Source of the DNA: Lactuca virosa
Lineage: Eukaryota > Streptophyta > Magnoliopsida > Asterales > Asteraceae
Assembly (NCBI GenBank): GCA_928212115.1
Contig: CAKMRJ010001112.1
Coordinates: 405,371,537-405,435,536, forward strand
Length of the DNA stretch: 64,000 bases
Reading direction: 5' to 3'
The notes under the pieces were generated by a model. That model did not search any database. It saw only the letters and a list, made by a program, of their open reading frames with translations, and was not told where the DNA came from. Position 1 is the stretch's first letter. Each line of letters opens with the position of its first letter. The translations under genes and the position numbers were made by a program. Positions 9,668 through 20,365 of the stretch are shown here, piece by piece.

Positions 9668-12667
9668 TGTCACACCCCCAAACCAAGGATGGCGGAAACG
9701 TCCGGGGGGGGTGGCGGACTTCATGTATAGTATCATAACAACGAGTATAATAGTGACCAAAGCAAATACAACATCACATAAATTAATTGAAAAGTTTACA
9801 CCATAGTATGAGTTTACATATTCCAAAATCAATTACACTATGATGACAAAATAAACTGTTTGACGCCTTAGCGTCCCATCCTCAAAAGCTGCGGTTTACC
9901 TGTTTTACTGATTTCTTGAGAATAAAAGTAGTTTTGAAAAAGTGTCAACAATTAAGTTGGTGAGTTCATAAGCTTTTGGATGTAGAGTTTGAAAGCCTTT
10001 GTTTGTAATTGTAATGTATGCTTCAGAAAATCCAATGTTTTCGTTATAAAATGTTTGTAGCCTTAAATCCCAAGACTGAATGTATGTGTGTTTTGTACTT
10101 GTAACGTGTTTGTAATTGTAATGTATACCCAAGAAAAATCCAATATTTTCCTTATAAAAAGTTATGTAGTCTTAAATCCCAAGACTGAGAGTATGCAGTT
10201 TTTAGATAGATAAAACCCCTTTTGTGAGTAGCATTTTCCCGTAAACTTGAAATGTTGTTAACTCCTTATGTGAGTCTTTATAACTATACTATAACTAGAA
10301 TGAACCTGCTACAACGTTTTTCAGACGTCAAGATCCTATGACATTTATCACCCGTAGACCTGCAGGTCCGGCTGTAGCTAGCAGCAAGGTGTGGGGTGTC
10401 AATCCCAATATAGATCTATACACAATTATCACGCTCTCCCTACAAGAGACTCTGGTTATAACTTGCAGGAATTTTTAACCCGTACTCTAAGAGTACAATT
10501 GAAGAATTGTCTCACAACTTACGTTAACGAGTTTACGTATAGTTTGAATGTAAAACCTTTTCCGTGGTGGAAGTGAAATCTCCCTTTGTGTAATAAATTT
10601 ATGATGTGAAATCCATAAACTATTCCTATTATAGTTTATCATGTAGTATATGAAAAACCCGTTTGTATTGAGTGTAAAACCTTTTTCTGTGTAAGTAGTA
10701 TGTTTAGCAAAGCATAACCATAATTCTTATGTTTCACCTTGTATATTTGTAATGATAAAGGACTCTTACAATTTAGTGAGTCATTTCTGTTATATAAATG
10801 TAACTTAACAGAAAACATATGTAAAATATGAAATCATCAAAGATAAACACTTTGCTCAACATGTTACAAAGTGTTATGAAAGTTGTAAGCTGTTAACTAG
10901 TTTTTAACCTTTCTGCACCGTTTTAGAAAAATCATAGAAAAATCATACGAAGTTAAAAACTGATTCTATAAACTCTGAGAGTTTAGAAAATGTGTGTAGT
11001 TTATTCATAATTTTTATTATGATTTTTAGAAGTCTCTAACTTGTGTGAAATTGTTCATATTCACAGACTGGTCAGAATTCGTTTCTGAAATGATAGGTTG
11101 TTTTGTAAAAATCACCATAAGTTGTAGAAAAATCGTATGGAGATGTGCAAGTAGTCATTAGAAAGGTATAAACCTGAACTAATTTCATATTAAATAGTTT
11201 TGAAAGACATTAAGTCTAAGATGGTCAAAACAGTCCGTGAATATGACTCAACTTTTCTAATGTAAGCTGTTGTTTGAATTTAGTTAGGTTTTGTGTATTA
11301 ACTTGTATTCCCCCCCTCCCCCCCCCCCCCACCCCCCCCCCCCCCTAAAAATGAAGAAACATGAAATGTAGGGGTATGAACTCACCTTGAGTGATTTCCT
11401 GAGATGAATGTGGAAGAAGAGGAGGTTCCAAGTCAAGAACACTTGGGAGGTGCTTGAAGATTTGAAGATCTAAGAACAAATATGTCGATATTGTGTAAGA
11501 ATTATTGATTTTGGTAAAGTGTGTAGAATGTTTATGTGTAGGAAGGAAAACTTACAGCAACAGGGGAAGGACTTGGGCCTCTTGAGGAACTCGAGTTTTA
11601 GAGAAAATATAAGAGGGAGTAAAAGGGTGTCTTGGGAGGAGGAGAGAGTGGGGTTTTATAGATGAAGAGTGAGGGATTAGAGAGGAGCTGATGGAAGAGA
11701 TTTGATGGAGGTATGGGAGATCTCGAATTGACTAGGGAGCAAGTGTGGAATAGGACAAGGAGTGGGTGGGTGGTTGGTGTCATAGATTCTTGGCAAAGTC
11801 AACACTCCAAAGCCATATCTTGTACAAGATATTGTCCAAAGATATGATTTTCCCTCAAATATATGATAAATTATGGGTCTATGAGTTTAATATATTAAAA
11901 TAGGGTTGGGTGAAAACCCCCGTAAAATCATGAAAAACGGGCTTTTAAAAAACGCGAAAGTACTCGAAAACCGGAAAAAGGAGGCGAACCTGCGAGGTTC
12001 GGTTCTAGTGTTGAGGAACGAAAGTGGGTTCGGTTCCAGGAGACTGCGAAGGCAAGATAGGTGAAGGAAAGTGACTTCGGCCCGAAGTTCCGATCCGGAC
12101 CGAAAGCGAGTAGGAGCGAAGGTGCTTGGAAGCGAAATGAACCGAAAGCGAAATGGACCGAAGGCTCGGTTCATTTCGGTCCTAAAGAGGTTTCGGTCCT
12201 GAGGTTGGTTTCGGTTCCTAAGAGGGGTTCGGTCATTTAATTAGTTTTTTCCATTAATCTTCCCGTTTGAGTGGTTTCGACTAAATTAAGGGCCGGGATG
12301 CCCCGAGTGATTATAAAAAGTTGAAAGAGATTTTGAGAGAGATTTGGGATAGATTTTGTTTGTGACCTTTGCAAGTGTTTAACTTCGAAATGCAAGGTTT
12401 GTAAACCGCGTTTTGCCTTGTTATGAGTGTTATACGCTCCCGTAAGGTGTGTATTAATGTTTTATCGAGTAGTTCCGTCACTTACCCTGATTAGGGTTTA
12501 GATTTCTGAACACGTGAAAACTCTAAGTGATACTTTGCATTAGGATGGTGTGTTGTACAATAGTAAACATAATGTAAACCCTAATATACAAGGGTTAATT
12601 GGGTTGGCCGGTTTGACTTGTTGAATTTCTTTGACTTTGACTTGACCAAAAAGTGACGGTTGTCACA
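9668..12667 (-). repeat. Gypsy-3 5' LTR
   Basis: This 3,000-bp LTR is upstream on the sense strand and homologous to 1498-4481. TATA is at 11654-11661 (- strand). The donor AAG|GTGAGT has its intron starting at 11385. The acceptor corresponding to 1746 is altered here (TCTCAAG|A) but still supplies an AG. A C-rich tract at about 11310-11345 replaces a six-C run in the other LTR. The GAACCGA/TCGGTTC array is at 11985-12240. Confidence 0.9.
11310..11345. repeat. Poly(C) expansion in Gypsy-3 5' LTR
   Basis: About 35 bases are nearly all C. At the same place the 3' LTR (3136-3144) has only a short C run (TCTCCCCCCTAAAA). It could be a true expansion after insertion or a homopolymer sequencing/assembly error. 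Confidence 0.9.
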
Positions 12668-12672
12668 TTATT

Positions 12673-13127
12673 TCTGCTAGCAATGAAGCTAAGAAACCTA
12701 GTACTCAGTTACTAGAAACTCAAAGAATCTTTGAAACAAAGAAGACTAAGATAGATTGTTTAGAATTGCAGATAACCAATATTATGATTGATAGAGACAA
12801 TCTTAGCACTGATAATAAGATCCTGTTGAAATAGAGGAACATATATTGTAATTCTGCTAAGAGACTTTATGGAAAATTAATTGAATTACATCATTCTTGT
12901 GAAATTAGTAAAGAACAACATAGGAAGCTTCTACCATTTCTAGCTTTTGATAGAGAAAAAGTAGATGAGACTTCTTATGATTGTGAGAAGAATATTTATG
13001 ATTTTGACAAAGTTCCAGATAATAGATATAAATATGGAATTGTGAAAACTGATGAATGTTTGGATGCTAATGAATTAGTTGACATTGTGAATGAAACCTT
13101 AACCAAGAATGAAAAAATAAGATTTTG
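12673..13127 (+). pseudogene. gag: Sire-A gag continuation after Gypsy-3
   Basis: One frame stays open from the TTATT duplication for about 53 codons, to a TAG at about 12831-12833. It then continues in the same frame to TGA 13125-13127. Content is K/E/D-rich with likely coiled-coil segments (QLLETQRIFETKKTK, EKVDETSYDCEKNIYDFDK). Sireviruses have an extended Gag in this position, which I take this to be. It is inactive because of the internal stop and the Gypsy-3 insertion. Confidence 0.65.
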
Positions 13128-14207
13128 AAAAGAACTGAGAATTTGACATCTGATTCTCAAACTAATTTTGCTGATATTGAAGATAATTCTGATAACGTTA
13201 GCGAAATTAGTGAAATTGAGGAAGAAGAAATTGGCGATTGTTCTCAGTTGTCTGTTATTAATGTCACATCTTTGAGTAAAGGCAAAGAAAAACGTAATGA
13301 TTCGTTTGTTAAGACTGACACTGATCACGCCTCCACTTCGAAAGATTGTGATTTTGATTATGTGAGTGTTAGAGAAAGCGATACTGACAGTAGTGATGAT
13401 GAGAAGGACTATGAAGAAATTTCGAAAAATACAAGCTCAAAAACTGATGATTCGAAATAAAATGAAATTCCAAGAATTGTTGTTGATCAAGTGTATGGCG
13501 AAACAGAAAATTTTAACAAAGTGTTCAAAGAAAAGGGTGCTCATTATCTCAAAACAAATACCGTTGTTTATCCAAATTTCAAGTGTTCTGATGAAGTCGT
13601 CTTTCCAAATCAAGTATTTGTTACTACTGGACATGTTGATAACATCAAGCCAGAATTTAACAAATTGGTAGAAGAAGATAATAAGCATACTTCGAAATAA
13701 GGTTTTTTCTCTAATCAAAGCACTGTTGAAAATAATCTAACAAAAAATTCATATACTTTTCAAAGATCAAAACCTCAACGAACATGGGTTGATAAATCAA
13801 AAATGTTGAATGAAGTTGAAATGAACTTGGAAGCTGACTCACAGAATGTGAAAATAAATTCAAAAGAATTTAAAGATCAAATTGAAAATTTTTCGAAAGA
13901 AAATGGCATTTCAAAGAGACAAGCTAGAAAGAAAATATTTTGGAAATTTGTTGACTCTCGAAAGAAACAAAATGATTTGCAAAAGAAACCAACTGAAAAG
14001 AAAATGTCTGAAAAGGTTAAGACAAAGTCTTCAACAAGTTCGGTTACAAAAAAAATCCCGCTCTGTCTGAAAAGCTTTTGTCTCAATCAACTTCAAACAA
14101 ATACTTTTCAAAAATCAAAAATCAAGATCCAAAGTTTTTGTCACGAAATCATAGTCCCACATTTCATGAAAAGAAATTTTCAAATTCGTCAAATTTACCA
14201 TCCATGA
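13125..14207 (+). pseudogene. gag: Sire-A extended gag region, acidic and lysine-rich part
   Basis: A single frame runs through 13125-13460, 13491-13700 and 13803-14207, interrupted only by TAA codons near 13458 and 13698. Composition moves from acidic (EIEEEE, DTDSSDDEKDYEE) to K/Q/S-rich (SRKKQNDLQKKPTEKKMSEK). A run of eight A at about 14047-14054 coincides with a shift to another frame (14078 onward). No catalytic motif is seen. This is probably the disordered extension between capsid and protease. I do not assign a function. Confidence 0.6.
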
Positions 14208-14857
14208 AGAAGTCAAATTCTACAAATCAAACAAAGTTTTCAAATAATGGTTTTTCAAAGTCATTCCCATCTAAAACCAATTCATCATCTTTTCAACATC
14301 GAAATTTTTCTCAAAGGACTGAGTCCAAAGTTGAAAATCAAAAGTTTGCTCAAGATCATTCCCAACGTAATGTCAGGTTCAGACCCCAAAAACCAAATTT
14401 TCCCAATCCACCAACAAAACAAGCTTTCAATGTTTCGTATGTTAAGGGAAGATCAAATGTGCAAAATATCGATCATTGACTTGAAGGCAAAGGGAAGATG
14501 TACCAAACAGGAAAATACTCTCAACAACAAATTAAAAAGGCTTATGAAAAGTATTTGAACGAAATGTCAAATGTCAGTTCATCATCGAAAGACTCGACAT
14601 CTTCGATCAAGGCATGGCGCCCTGGTTCGAAAGAAAAAGCAAAAGAAACACAATCTGAGAAGAAAAAGGCGAAAGTCAGTGAAAGTCCAAAACTTTCGAA
14701 AAGTTATATTTCTGAGCCTTTACTAAATAAAGTTGACTTAATTGATAGTGTCAAAACTAAAGTTCGTAATTGGATTTTAGGTTTTTCATTTCATAATGTG
14801 TTTCAAACTAATCCTAAAGGACCCAAACAGCCTTGGGTACCTAAAATTTTCCACTGA
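14078..14857 (+). pseudogene. gag: Sire-A gag tail before protease
   Basis: The frame continues after the poly(A) slip with S/N/F/K-rich sequence (repeated FS, SN, FP) and a TGA near 14477. It then has a helical K/E segment and ends KGPKQPWVPKIFH at TGA 14855-14857. The P-W-V-P-K ending directly before the protease is characteristic of Sirevirus gag-pol polyproteins. The stop separates gag from pol; whether it was ever read through cannot be told from this decayed copy. Confidence 0.65.
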
Positions 14858-14889
14858 TTGCAGGTTTTATGTGATGAGCAATATAATGA

Positions 14890-15549
14890 AAATGGTATAT
14901 CGATAGTGGTTGCTCACGTCACATGACTGGAAGGAAAGAGAATTTGCGTGATTATCGAAGTTTGGAAAATGCTGGTGTTGTGAAGTTTGGAAACAATCAA
15001 AAATGTCAAGTCAAGGGATATGGTAAAGTCACAAATGGGAAATTTACTGTAAACCGTGTTGCTTATGTCGAAGGTCTTCAACATAATTTGATAAGTGTCT
15101 CACAACTTGTTGTGGGCACTGGAAATCAAGTGGTGTTTAATGAAGAGAGAAGCATTATTTCGAATGCCAATACAAACGAAGTCTTGCTCAAATCCAGAAG
15201 AAAGGGAGACATGTTCACTCTCAACATAAAGCCCATTGTTGGAGTTCCCTCTATGTGTTTACTTCCGAAAGCTTCATATGATGTTAGTTGGCTTTGGCAT
15301 CGACGTCTATCTCACTTGAACTTTCGAAATATCAATAAATTGGTGGTAAATGATCTTGTTCGAGGCTTACCTATTTTAAAATTTGATAATGATACCTTAT
15401 GTGCAGCTTGCGAACAAGGGAAACAACATCGTCAAGGACATCCAATTGTCATCGATTTTAAAAAATATCGAACCATTGGAACTTCTTCATATAGATCTTT
15501 GTGGACCATCCCGCTGTTGAAACTCTCAACAAGAAACGATACATTTTAG
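14890..15549 (+). pseudogene. pol: Sire-A protease active site and GAG-pre-integrase domain
   Basis: A W-Y-I-D-S-G-C-S-R-H-M-T-G segment at about 14892-14930 is the aspartic protease active site (DSG). The flap-side sequence follows, including VAYVEGLQHNLISVSQLV. The GAG-pre-integrase zinc module is next: WHRRLSHLNFRNINKL (H-x3-H part) and CAACEQGKQHRQ (C-x2-C). The protease cuts the polyprotein and the zinc module belongs to integrase. The frame breaks just before the first catalytic Asp of integrase (about 15490). Confidence 0.85.
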
Positions 15550-16635
15550 TCATTGTTGATGATTTTTTATCGATTTACTTGGCTTTATTTCTCAGGTTAA
15601 AATCAGAAGTAGCTCAAACAATGATTGATTTTATCAAGAAGATGGAAACAAGTTTGAAGAAGAAAGTTCGAAAAATCAAAAGTGACAATGGTACTGAATT
15701 TAAGAACAATGTTCTTGATTCGTATTTGATAGAACAAGACATTTCACATAATTTTTCTTCACCCTACACCCCTCAGCAGAATGGGGTGGTTGAAAGGTGA
15801 AATCGTTCTCTTTGTGAAGCAGCAAGAACGATGCTCACATATGCGAATCTTCCTCAATACCTTTGGGTTGAGGCAGTCTCAACTGCATGTTTTACACAAA
15901 AATAGATCGTTCATTCATCGACTATTCAACATTACTCCTTATGAAATAATCAATAACCGAAAGCCTAATATCAAATTCTTTCATGTTTTTGGTTGCAAGT
16001 GTTTTATCATGAATCGCAAGGATAATCTTTCGAAATTTCATTCCAAAGCTGATGAAGGAATTTTATTGGGTTATTCTCATAATTCGGTTTCATATCGTGT
16101 GTTGAATAGACGAACAAGGAAAATTGAAGAAACATTCAATCTCACATTTGATGATTATTATATCAAACAAGTTGAAAAGTCTTTCGAACAAAAACCAATT
16201 CTTAAAGAATCAACAGATGAATCTGAAAATTTTAATTCGTCTGATTTTGATTATGATTTAATTTTTGGTGTTCCAGATAGGGCTGCTGATGCTGAAATCA
16301 ATGCTCCAGATAATCAACTTCCGGAATCATCAAAGCATTATGATGATTCGACACTTATTCCTGATGCTTTTGATAAAAACTCAACATCACCTTCTCCTGG
16401 AAATAGCAAAAGTATGACAAATGATCCAGTGGAGGGGGAGCACTTGGATTCGACTTCTCGTGTTGAGGGGGAGCATTCTTTTGAGGGGGAGAATAGGAGA
16501 ATGATTGATGATGTTGAGGGGGAGCAACCTGAGAATGAAACTGTTGAGGGCGAGCTAAATGTGTCGAATAATGAACACAATGATATATTTCATGATTTAA
16601 ATGATAATAATTCTTGTTGCAGGTTTAGAGTATGA
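15490..16635 (+). pseudogene. pol: Sire-A integrase
   Basis: The catalytic core is split over two frames. VRKIKSDNGTEFKNN holds the second Asp and SPYTPQQNGVVER the catalytic Glu; the first-Asp segment (D-L-x-G-P) lies across a frame break near 15500. From 15781 the other frame gives the post-core region (INNRKPNIKFFHVFGCKCFI, DEGILLGYS), typical of copia integrases. The enzyme inserts element cDNA into nuclear DNA. The C-terminal 70 codons hold five VEGE repeats (see 16430-16556). The frame ends at TGA/TAG about 16635, and RT continues in another frame. Confidence 0.85.
16430..16556 (+). repeat. Five in-frame polypurine repeats (GAGGGGGAG) in the integrase-RT linker
   Basis: GAGGGGGAG or close variants occur at about 16434, 16464, 16482, 16516 and 16543, spaced 20-35 bases. 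They encode VEGEH, VEGEH, FEGEN, VEGEQ and VEGEL. The purine tract at the 3' LTR of this element is AAAGGGGGAGAA (31708-31718), so these are internal copies of the plus-strand priming motif kept inside coding sequence. Confidence 0.85.
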
Positions 16636-17633
16636 AGAAATGTTCGAAGATGCACCATTGGATTTTGATCCTGCATATCCACCGTTGGAGAGGTGGACAA
16701 GAAATCATCCACAAGAACAAGTGCTTGGAAATCCTCAAGATGGAGTGTTGACAAGAGCTCAACTTCGTGCAAAGAATGAGGTACTTAATGCTCATCAGGA
16801 GTTTTGTATGTTTAATGTCTTTATTTCGAAAATTGAACCAAAATCAGTGAAGGCTGCAATGGAACACTCAGATTGGGTTGTTGCAATGCAATCTGAATTT
16901 TCTGAATTCGAAAGAAACAAGGTTTGGAGATTAATTCCTAAACCAAAAGATGTTTCGATTGTTGGATTAAAATGTATTTTCAAAAATAAAACAGACAAAG
17001 ATGGTAATATTGTTCGAAATAAGGCTAGGCTTGTAGTTAAGGCTATTCACAACAAGAAGGTATAGACTATGAGGAAACTTTTGCCCCTGTCGCAAGACTC
17101 AAGGCTGTTCGAATATTTTGGCCTATGCAGCACACAAAGTTTTTGATGTCTATCAGATGGATGTCAAATGTGCTTTTCTCAATGGAGAACTTGAAGAAAC
17201 AGTTTACGTTCAAAAACCTCCAGGTTTTGTTAATGAATAATTTCCTAATCATTGTTATATCTTAGATAAAGCTGTATATGGGTTAAAGCAAGCACCAAGA
17301 GCATGGTATGCAACTCTTACCTCTTTTTTAAAGCAATCAAAATTTAAACAAGGATCAGTTGATCCCACACTCTTTCGAAAGAAAGTTGGGAATCATCTTA
17401 TGCTTGTTCAAATATATGTCGATGATATAATATTTGGCTCGACTGACCCTGCTTTGTCTAGAGATTTCGAAAACCTGATGAAAAGTCAATTTGAAATGAG
17501 CATGACGGGAAAAATAAACAACCTTCTGGGATTGAATATTCGTCAAAGCAGAGAAGGAATATTTATTAATCAAGAAAAATACACAAAGAATCTGATTGAA
17601 AATTTTGGTTTGACGAATAGCACAAAATTATGA
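16601..17633 (+). pseudogene. pol: Sire-A reverse transcriptase
   Basis: The N-terminal part (16601-17065) has the copia RT entry MQSEFSEFERNKVWRLIPKP and FKNKTDKDGNIVRNKARLV. Bases 17066-17399 still encode RT but carry several frameshifts and stops. The segment at 17400-17633 has the catalytic QIYVDDIIFGST (Y-V-D-D). It ends at a TGA (17631-17633) right after the palm/thumb boundary. RT copies element RNA into cDNA inside Gag particles. It is inactive in this copy. Confidence 0.9.
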
Positions 17634-17639
17634 GTACCA

Positions 17640-18386
17640 ATGGCGGTTGGACCAAGGCTCACATCTTCGTTAGATACACCTGTTGTTGATCTTACTTTAT
17701 ATAGGAGCATGATAGGTTCGTTACTTTACCTTACGGCAAGTCGACCTGACATTATGTTTTCTGTTTGTAATTGTATTAGATATCAGTCGAATCCTAGAGA
17801 ACCACATTTAAGAGCTGTGAAGAATATTTTTCGATATCTCAATGGCTCAATTTCGTTAGGATTGTGGTATCCTTCGAAAATAGGATTTTTCATACAAGCG
17901 TTTTCAGATGTTGATTTAGGAGGTTGTAATCGTGATAGAAAAATAACAAGTGGCGGATGTCTATTATTGGATGGGAAGTAAGTAAGATGGCAATCGAAAA
18001 AGCAAACATGTGTTTCGATTTCTACAGCAGAAGTAGAGTATGTTGCTGCTGCAGCTTGCACTTCGCAAATCATATGGATTCAAAGTCAACTGCGCGATTA
18101 TGCAATTAACATGAAGAAAATTCTGTTGTATTGTGATTCACAAAGTGCCATATGCATTTGTCACAATCCTGTGCAACATTCAAAAACCAAGCATATTGCT
18201 CTTCGTTATCACTTTATAAAAGATCATGTAGAGGATGGCAATATCGAAGTTCATTTTGTGAAAACCACTAATCAACTTGCTGATATTTTCACAAAGCCAT
18301 TGGATGAGAAATCATTCGTGAGAATTTTGGGGGGTCTAGGAATGATTGAAGGAAATTTAGTTCCTGGACTGATTTCGAAAGAATAA
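17640..18386 (+). pseudogene. pol: Sire-A RT thumb and RNase H
   Basis: The first part (17640-17981) reads YRSMIGSLLYLTASRPDIMF, then HLRAVKNIFRYLNGS. It next has the first RNase H acid in a damaged context (AFSDVDLGGC, where the family has D-A-D-W-A-G-C). After a TAA (17979-17981) the same frame resumes with STAEVEYVAAA (catalytic Glu), CDSQSAICI (Asp) and HIALRYHFIKDHV. The C-terminus ends LADIFTKPL..LGMIEGN and SKE, the usual end of copia pol. RNase H removes the RNA template. Confidence 0.9.
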
Positions 18387-20157
18387 CAAAAGAACGGTGC
18401 ATGATTGTCGATTCAGAGGTGCTGAATGGTTGTATAAAGAAAATCGCCTGTCATTCAGAGGTTACTATTCACATTCAACGCTTCGACACGCTTCGATTTC
18501 GACATTTTGTACACAATGCTTAATCACAAATTTTCGTGAGATTTGTACATAATTTTTTCTTTCATGTCGGAAAATCCAAAAAATACCAAAAATATATTTT
18601 TTTGTTTTGTTGATTGTTTGTTTCGAAAAATCAAAAAGAACAAGAAGATTTTATGTTTGTTTTGTTTTTCCATTTTCGAAAAATCAAAAAGCTCAAAAAG
18701 ATTTTATGTTTGTTTCGTTTTTTTTACATTTTCGAAAAATAAAAAAGCACAAAAAGATTTTACTTTTGTTTTGTCTTTTCAATTTTCAAAAAATCAAAAA
18801 GTTCAAAAAAATTTTACTTTTGTTTTGTCTTTTTATTTTGAAAAATCAAAAACAATAAAAAGATTTTCTTGTTTTTGGAATCTGTATTCTATTTTCTAAA
18901 TGCAGATTTTAGCAAAGATCATTCATGGTTCATGCTTGCAGTTCTAGGGTCAGGTATATTCTTCGAAAAACTTTGTACTAGTTAGGTTGTCCCTAGAAGC
19001 ATGCTGCAACATGTTGGCCTAAGCCTCTTTTGACTCAATGTGTGTTTTCAAAGCCTTAATGAAGTTTTCATCACAAAAATTTCTTCCCAATCAGGCTATC
19101 TTCACATTAGTCCTTGAGCTACCTTACTCTTCTCAATTGAGTTAAGAGTTTACTGCTTGGTCCATACATAGCAGAGGTACTTACGAATCTTTTACCAAAT
19201 CTTTTTCATCCTAAAGTTCTTACACTTTCACACACAATGACATATGCCCAAGAGATTTCTGGTATAAACCAATCAGGATCTAGACATATCAAAATTTTGT
19301 GTTGATGATCTAACATCATGAGACCGTGATGTAAGTGAAACCCTAAATGTCGAACCAATTTAAGGAATTGATAGAGAACTGTGTTCCAGAACTTGCGAAA
19401 CCTTTGTTTCAGTACCAAAATTCGAAACTCAAAATCATACTCTTTTCTTGAATAGTAATCTTGATCAAATGTTCGACACCCACGACATTTGTTTCCCAAC
19501 AAGATTTAGGTTTCATTTTGGTTTCAAGAATATGATTTCCGTTTGAGTATCTTTCTCAACCTTCGTTACTTAATAAATTTTTCAAAGCTTACTTGTCACT
19601 GACTACACTGGTCACACAGGTAGTTTCGTTTATAAATTGTCATACTTATGTTGAGTATGCTTTGTAACGAAATTTTAAACCACCTTTGAAGCCATATTAA
19701 AAGAAGCCCTTCGATACTTCTCAATAAGTATTCGATTGTAATTCACGGGAAACCGCACAAGCTGTTGATCATCTATCTTAATGATTCGCGATGAAATATT
19801 TGCCCGGGATTAATCTGCCTTTATGTCGAAATTATATTTTTGACATCACAGATGCATATTATTCTTAATTTGGTTCTTATATTTTTATTTGGCACACTAC
19901 ACTCACGAAATCCCTGAGGTTCTGGGTATTACCAACTCAGGCTGATGATTTTGAAAGTCTGGTACATGACTTCGTTTTTAAACCCCAAAACGAAAGAGCC
20001 CAACCTCCATTCCGAAGGTTTTAGTTCTTATCCACAAGTACTGACGAAGAGACTTTTGATGTGACGGTTTGGTTACCGTAAGTCTTTTTTGGAGATCGTG
20101 TCCCATGCTTTTTCTGACATGGCGTATATGATGGCTACTGTTGCAACTTTCAAGGGC
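18387..20157. other. Sire-A non-coding spacer between pol and the accessory frame
   Basis: About 1.8 kb without a supportable gene on either strand. It holds an AT-rich tandem repeat (18600-18890) and several TTCGAA-containing stretches. Small open frames here are low-complexity translations. Sireviruses are known for long 3' regions of this kind. Confidence 0.7.
18600..18890. repeat. Tandem repeat, about 55-65 bp unit, four to five copies
   Basis: Units contain TTTCGAAAAATCAAAAAG, then CAAAAAGATTTTA, then TTTGTTTTGTYTTTTC. Copies start near 18625, 18672, 18730, 18785 and 18833 and become less regular. On + they translate as F/K/S-rich nonsense, so I treat them as DNA repeats and not as a gene. 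Confidence 0.85.
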
Positions 20158-20217
20158 CACGTGTCATGATCATTAATGGTAACCGTTTGAAATTCAAAAA
20201 GGAGATACATATAAAAG
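20158..20217 (+). promoter_or_regulatory. Promoter-like segment before the accessory frame: G-box and TATA box
   Basis: CACGTGTC (20158-20165) is a G-box/ABRE-type core. It is followed 45 bases later by TATAAAAG (20210-20217). About 30 bases on, the sequence turns into a C/T- and A-rich leader with AAAACCCTAATCATCGCCGC, typical of plant 5' UTRs. The accessory-frame ATG at 20366 comes about 150 bases after TATA. The spacing and composition are those of a plant RNA polymerase II promoter inside the transposon. Confidence 0.6.
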
Positions 20218-20365
20218 GGGTGGTTGGATCGTCATTCCAAGTTTACGCATACTAAAAATTCTCAACACGATCTGTGCTTTCTTTATCTCTCCGTTCTTCA
20301 AAAAAACCCTAATCATCGCCGCTCTTCAATCCAACACAACTGATGATGCATCTTCTCAACCCATC

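Larger units (their letters stand above)
1498..12667 (-). mobile_element. Gypsy-3: degenerate Ty3/gypsy element with 3-kb LTRs inserted in Sire-A gag
   Basis: Two near-identical direct repeats of about 3 kb (1498-4481 and 9668-12667) start TGTCACACCCC and end GTTGTCACA. They are flanked by the same 5-bp duplication TTATT (1493-1497 and 12668-12672). The primer-binding site lies next to the right LTR and the purine tract next to the left one, so the sense strand is -. Internal remnants in sense order are gag (7664-6996), RNase H (within 5720-6250), integrase core (5269-5643) and integrase C-terminus (4536-5030). Protease and RT are not recognisable. The LTRs differ by many small indels, so this insertion is older than Copia-B and Gypsy-2. 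Confidence 0.93.

Noticed and set aside
14831..14862. Intron at the Sire-A gag-pol stop (GTACCT ... TTGCAG)
   Set aside because: Only about 31 nt between donor and acceptor, too short for plant splicing; probably chance.
18543..18899. K/S/F-rich open frame
   Set aside because: Low-complexity translation of the 18600-18890 tandem repeat.
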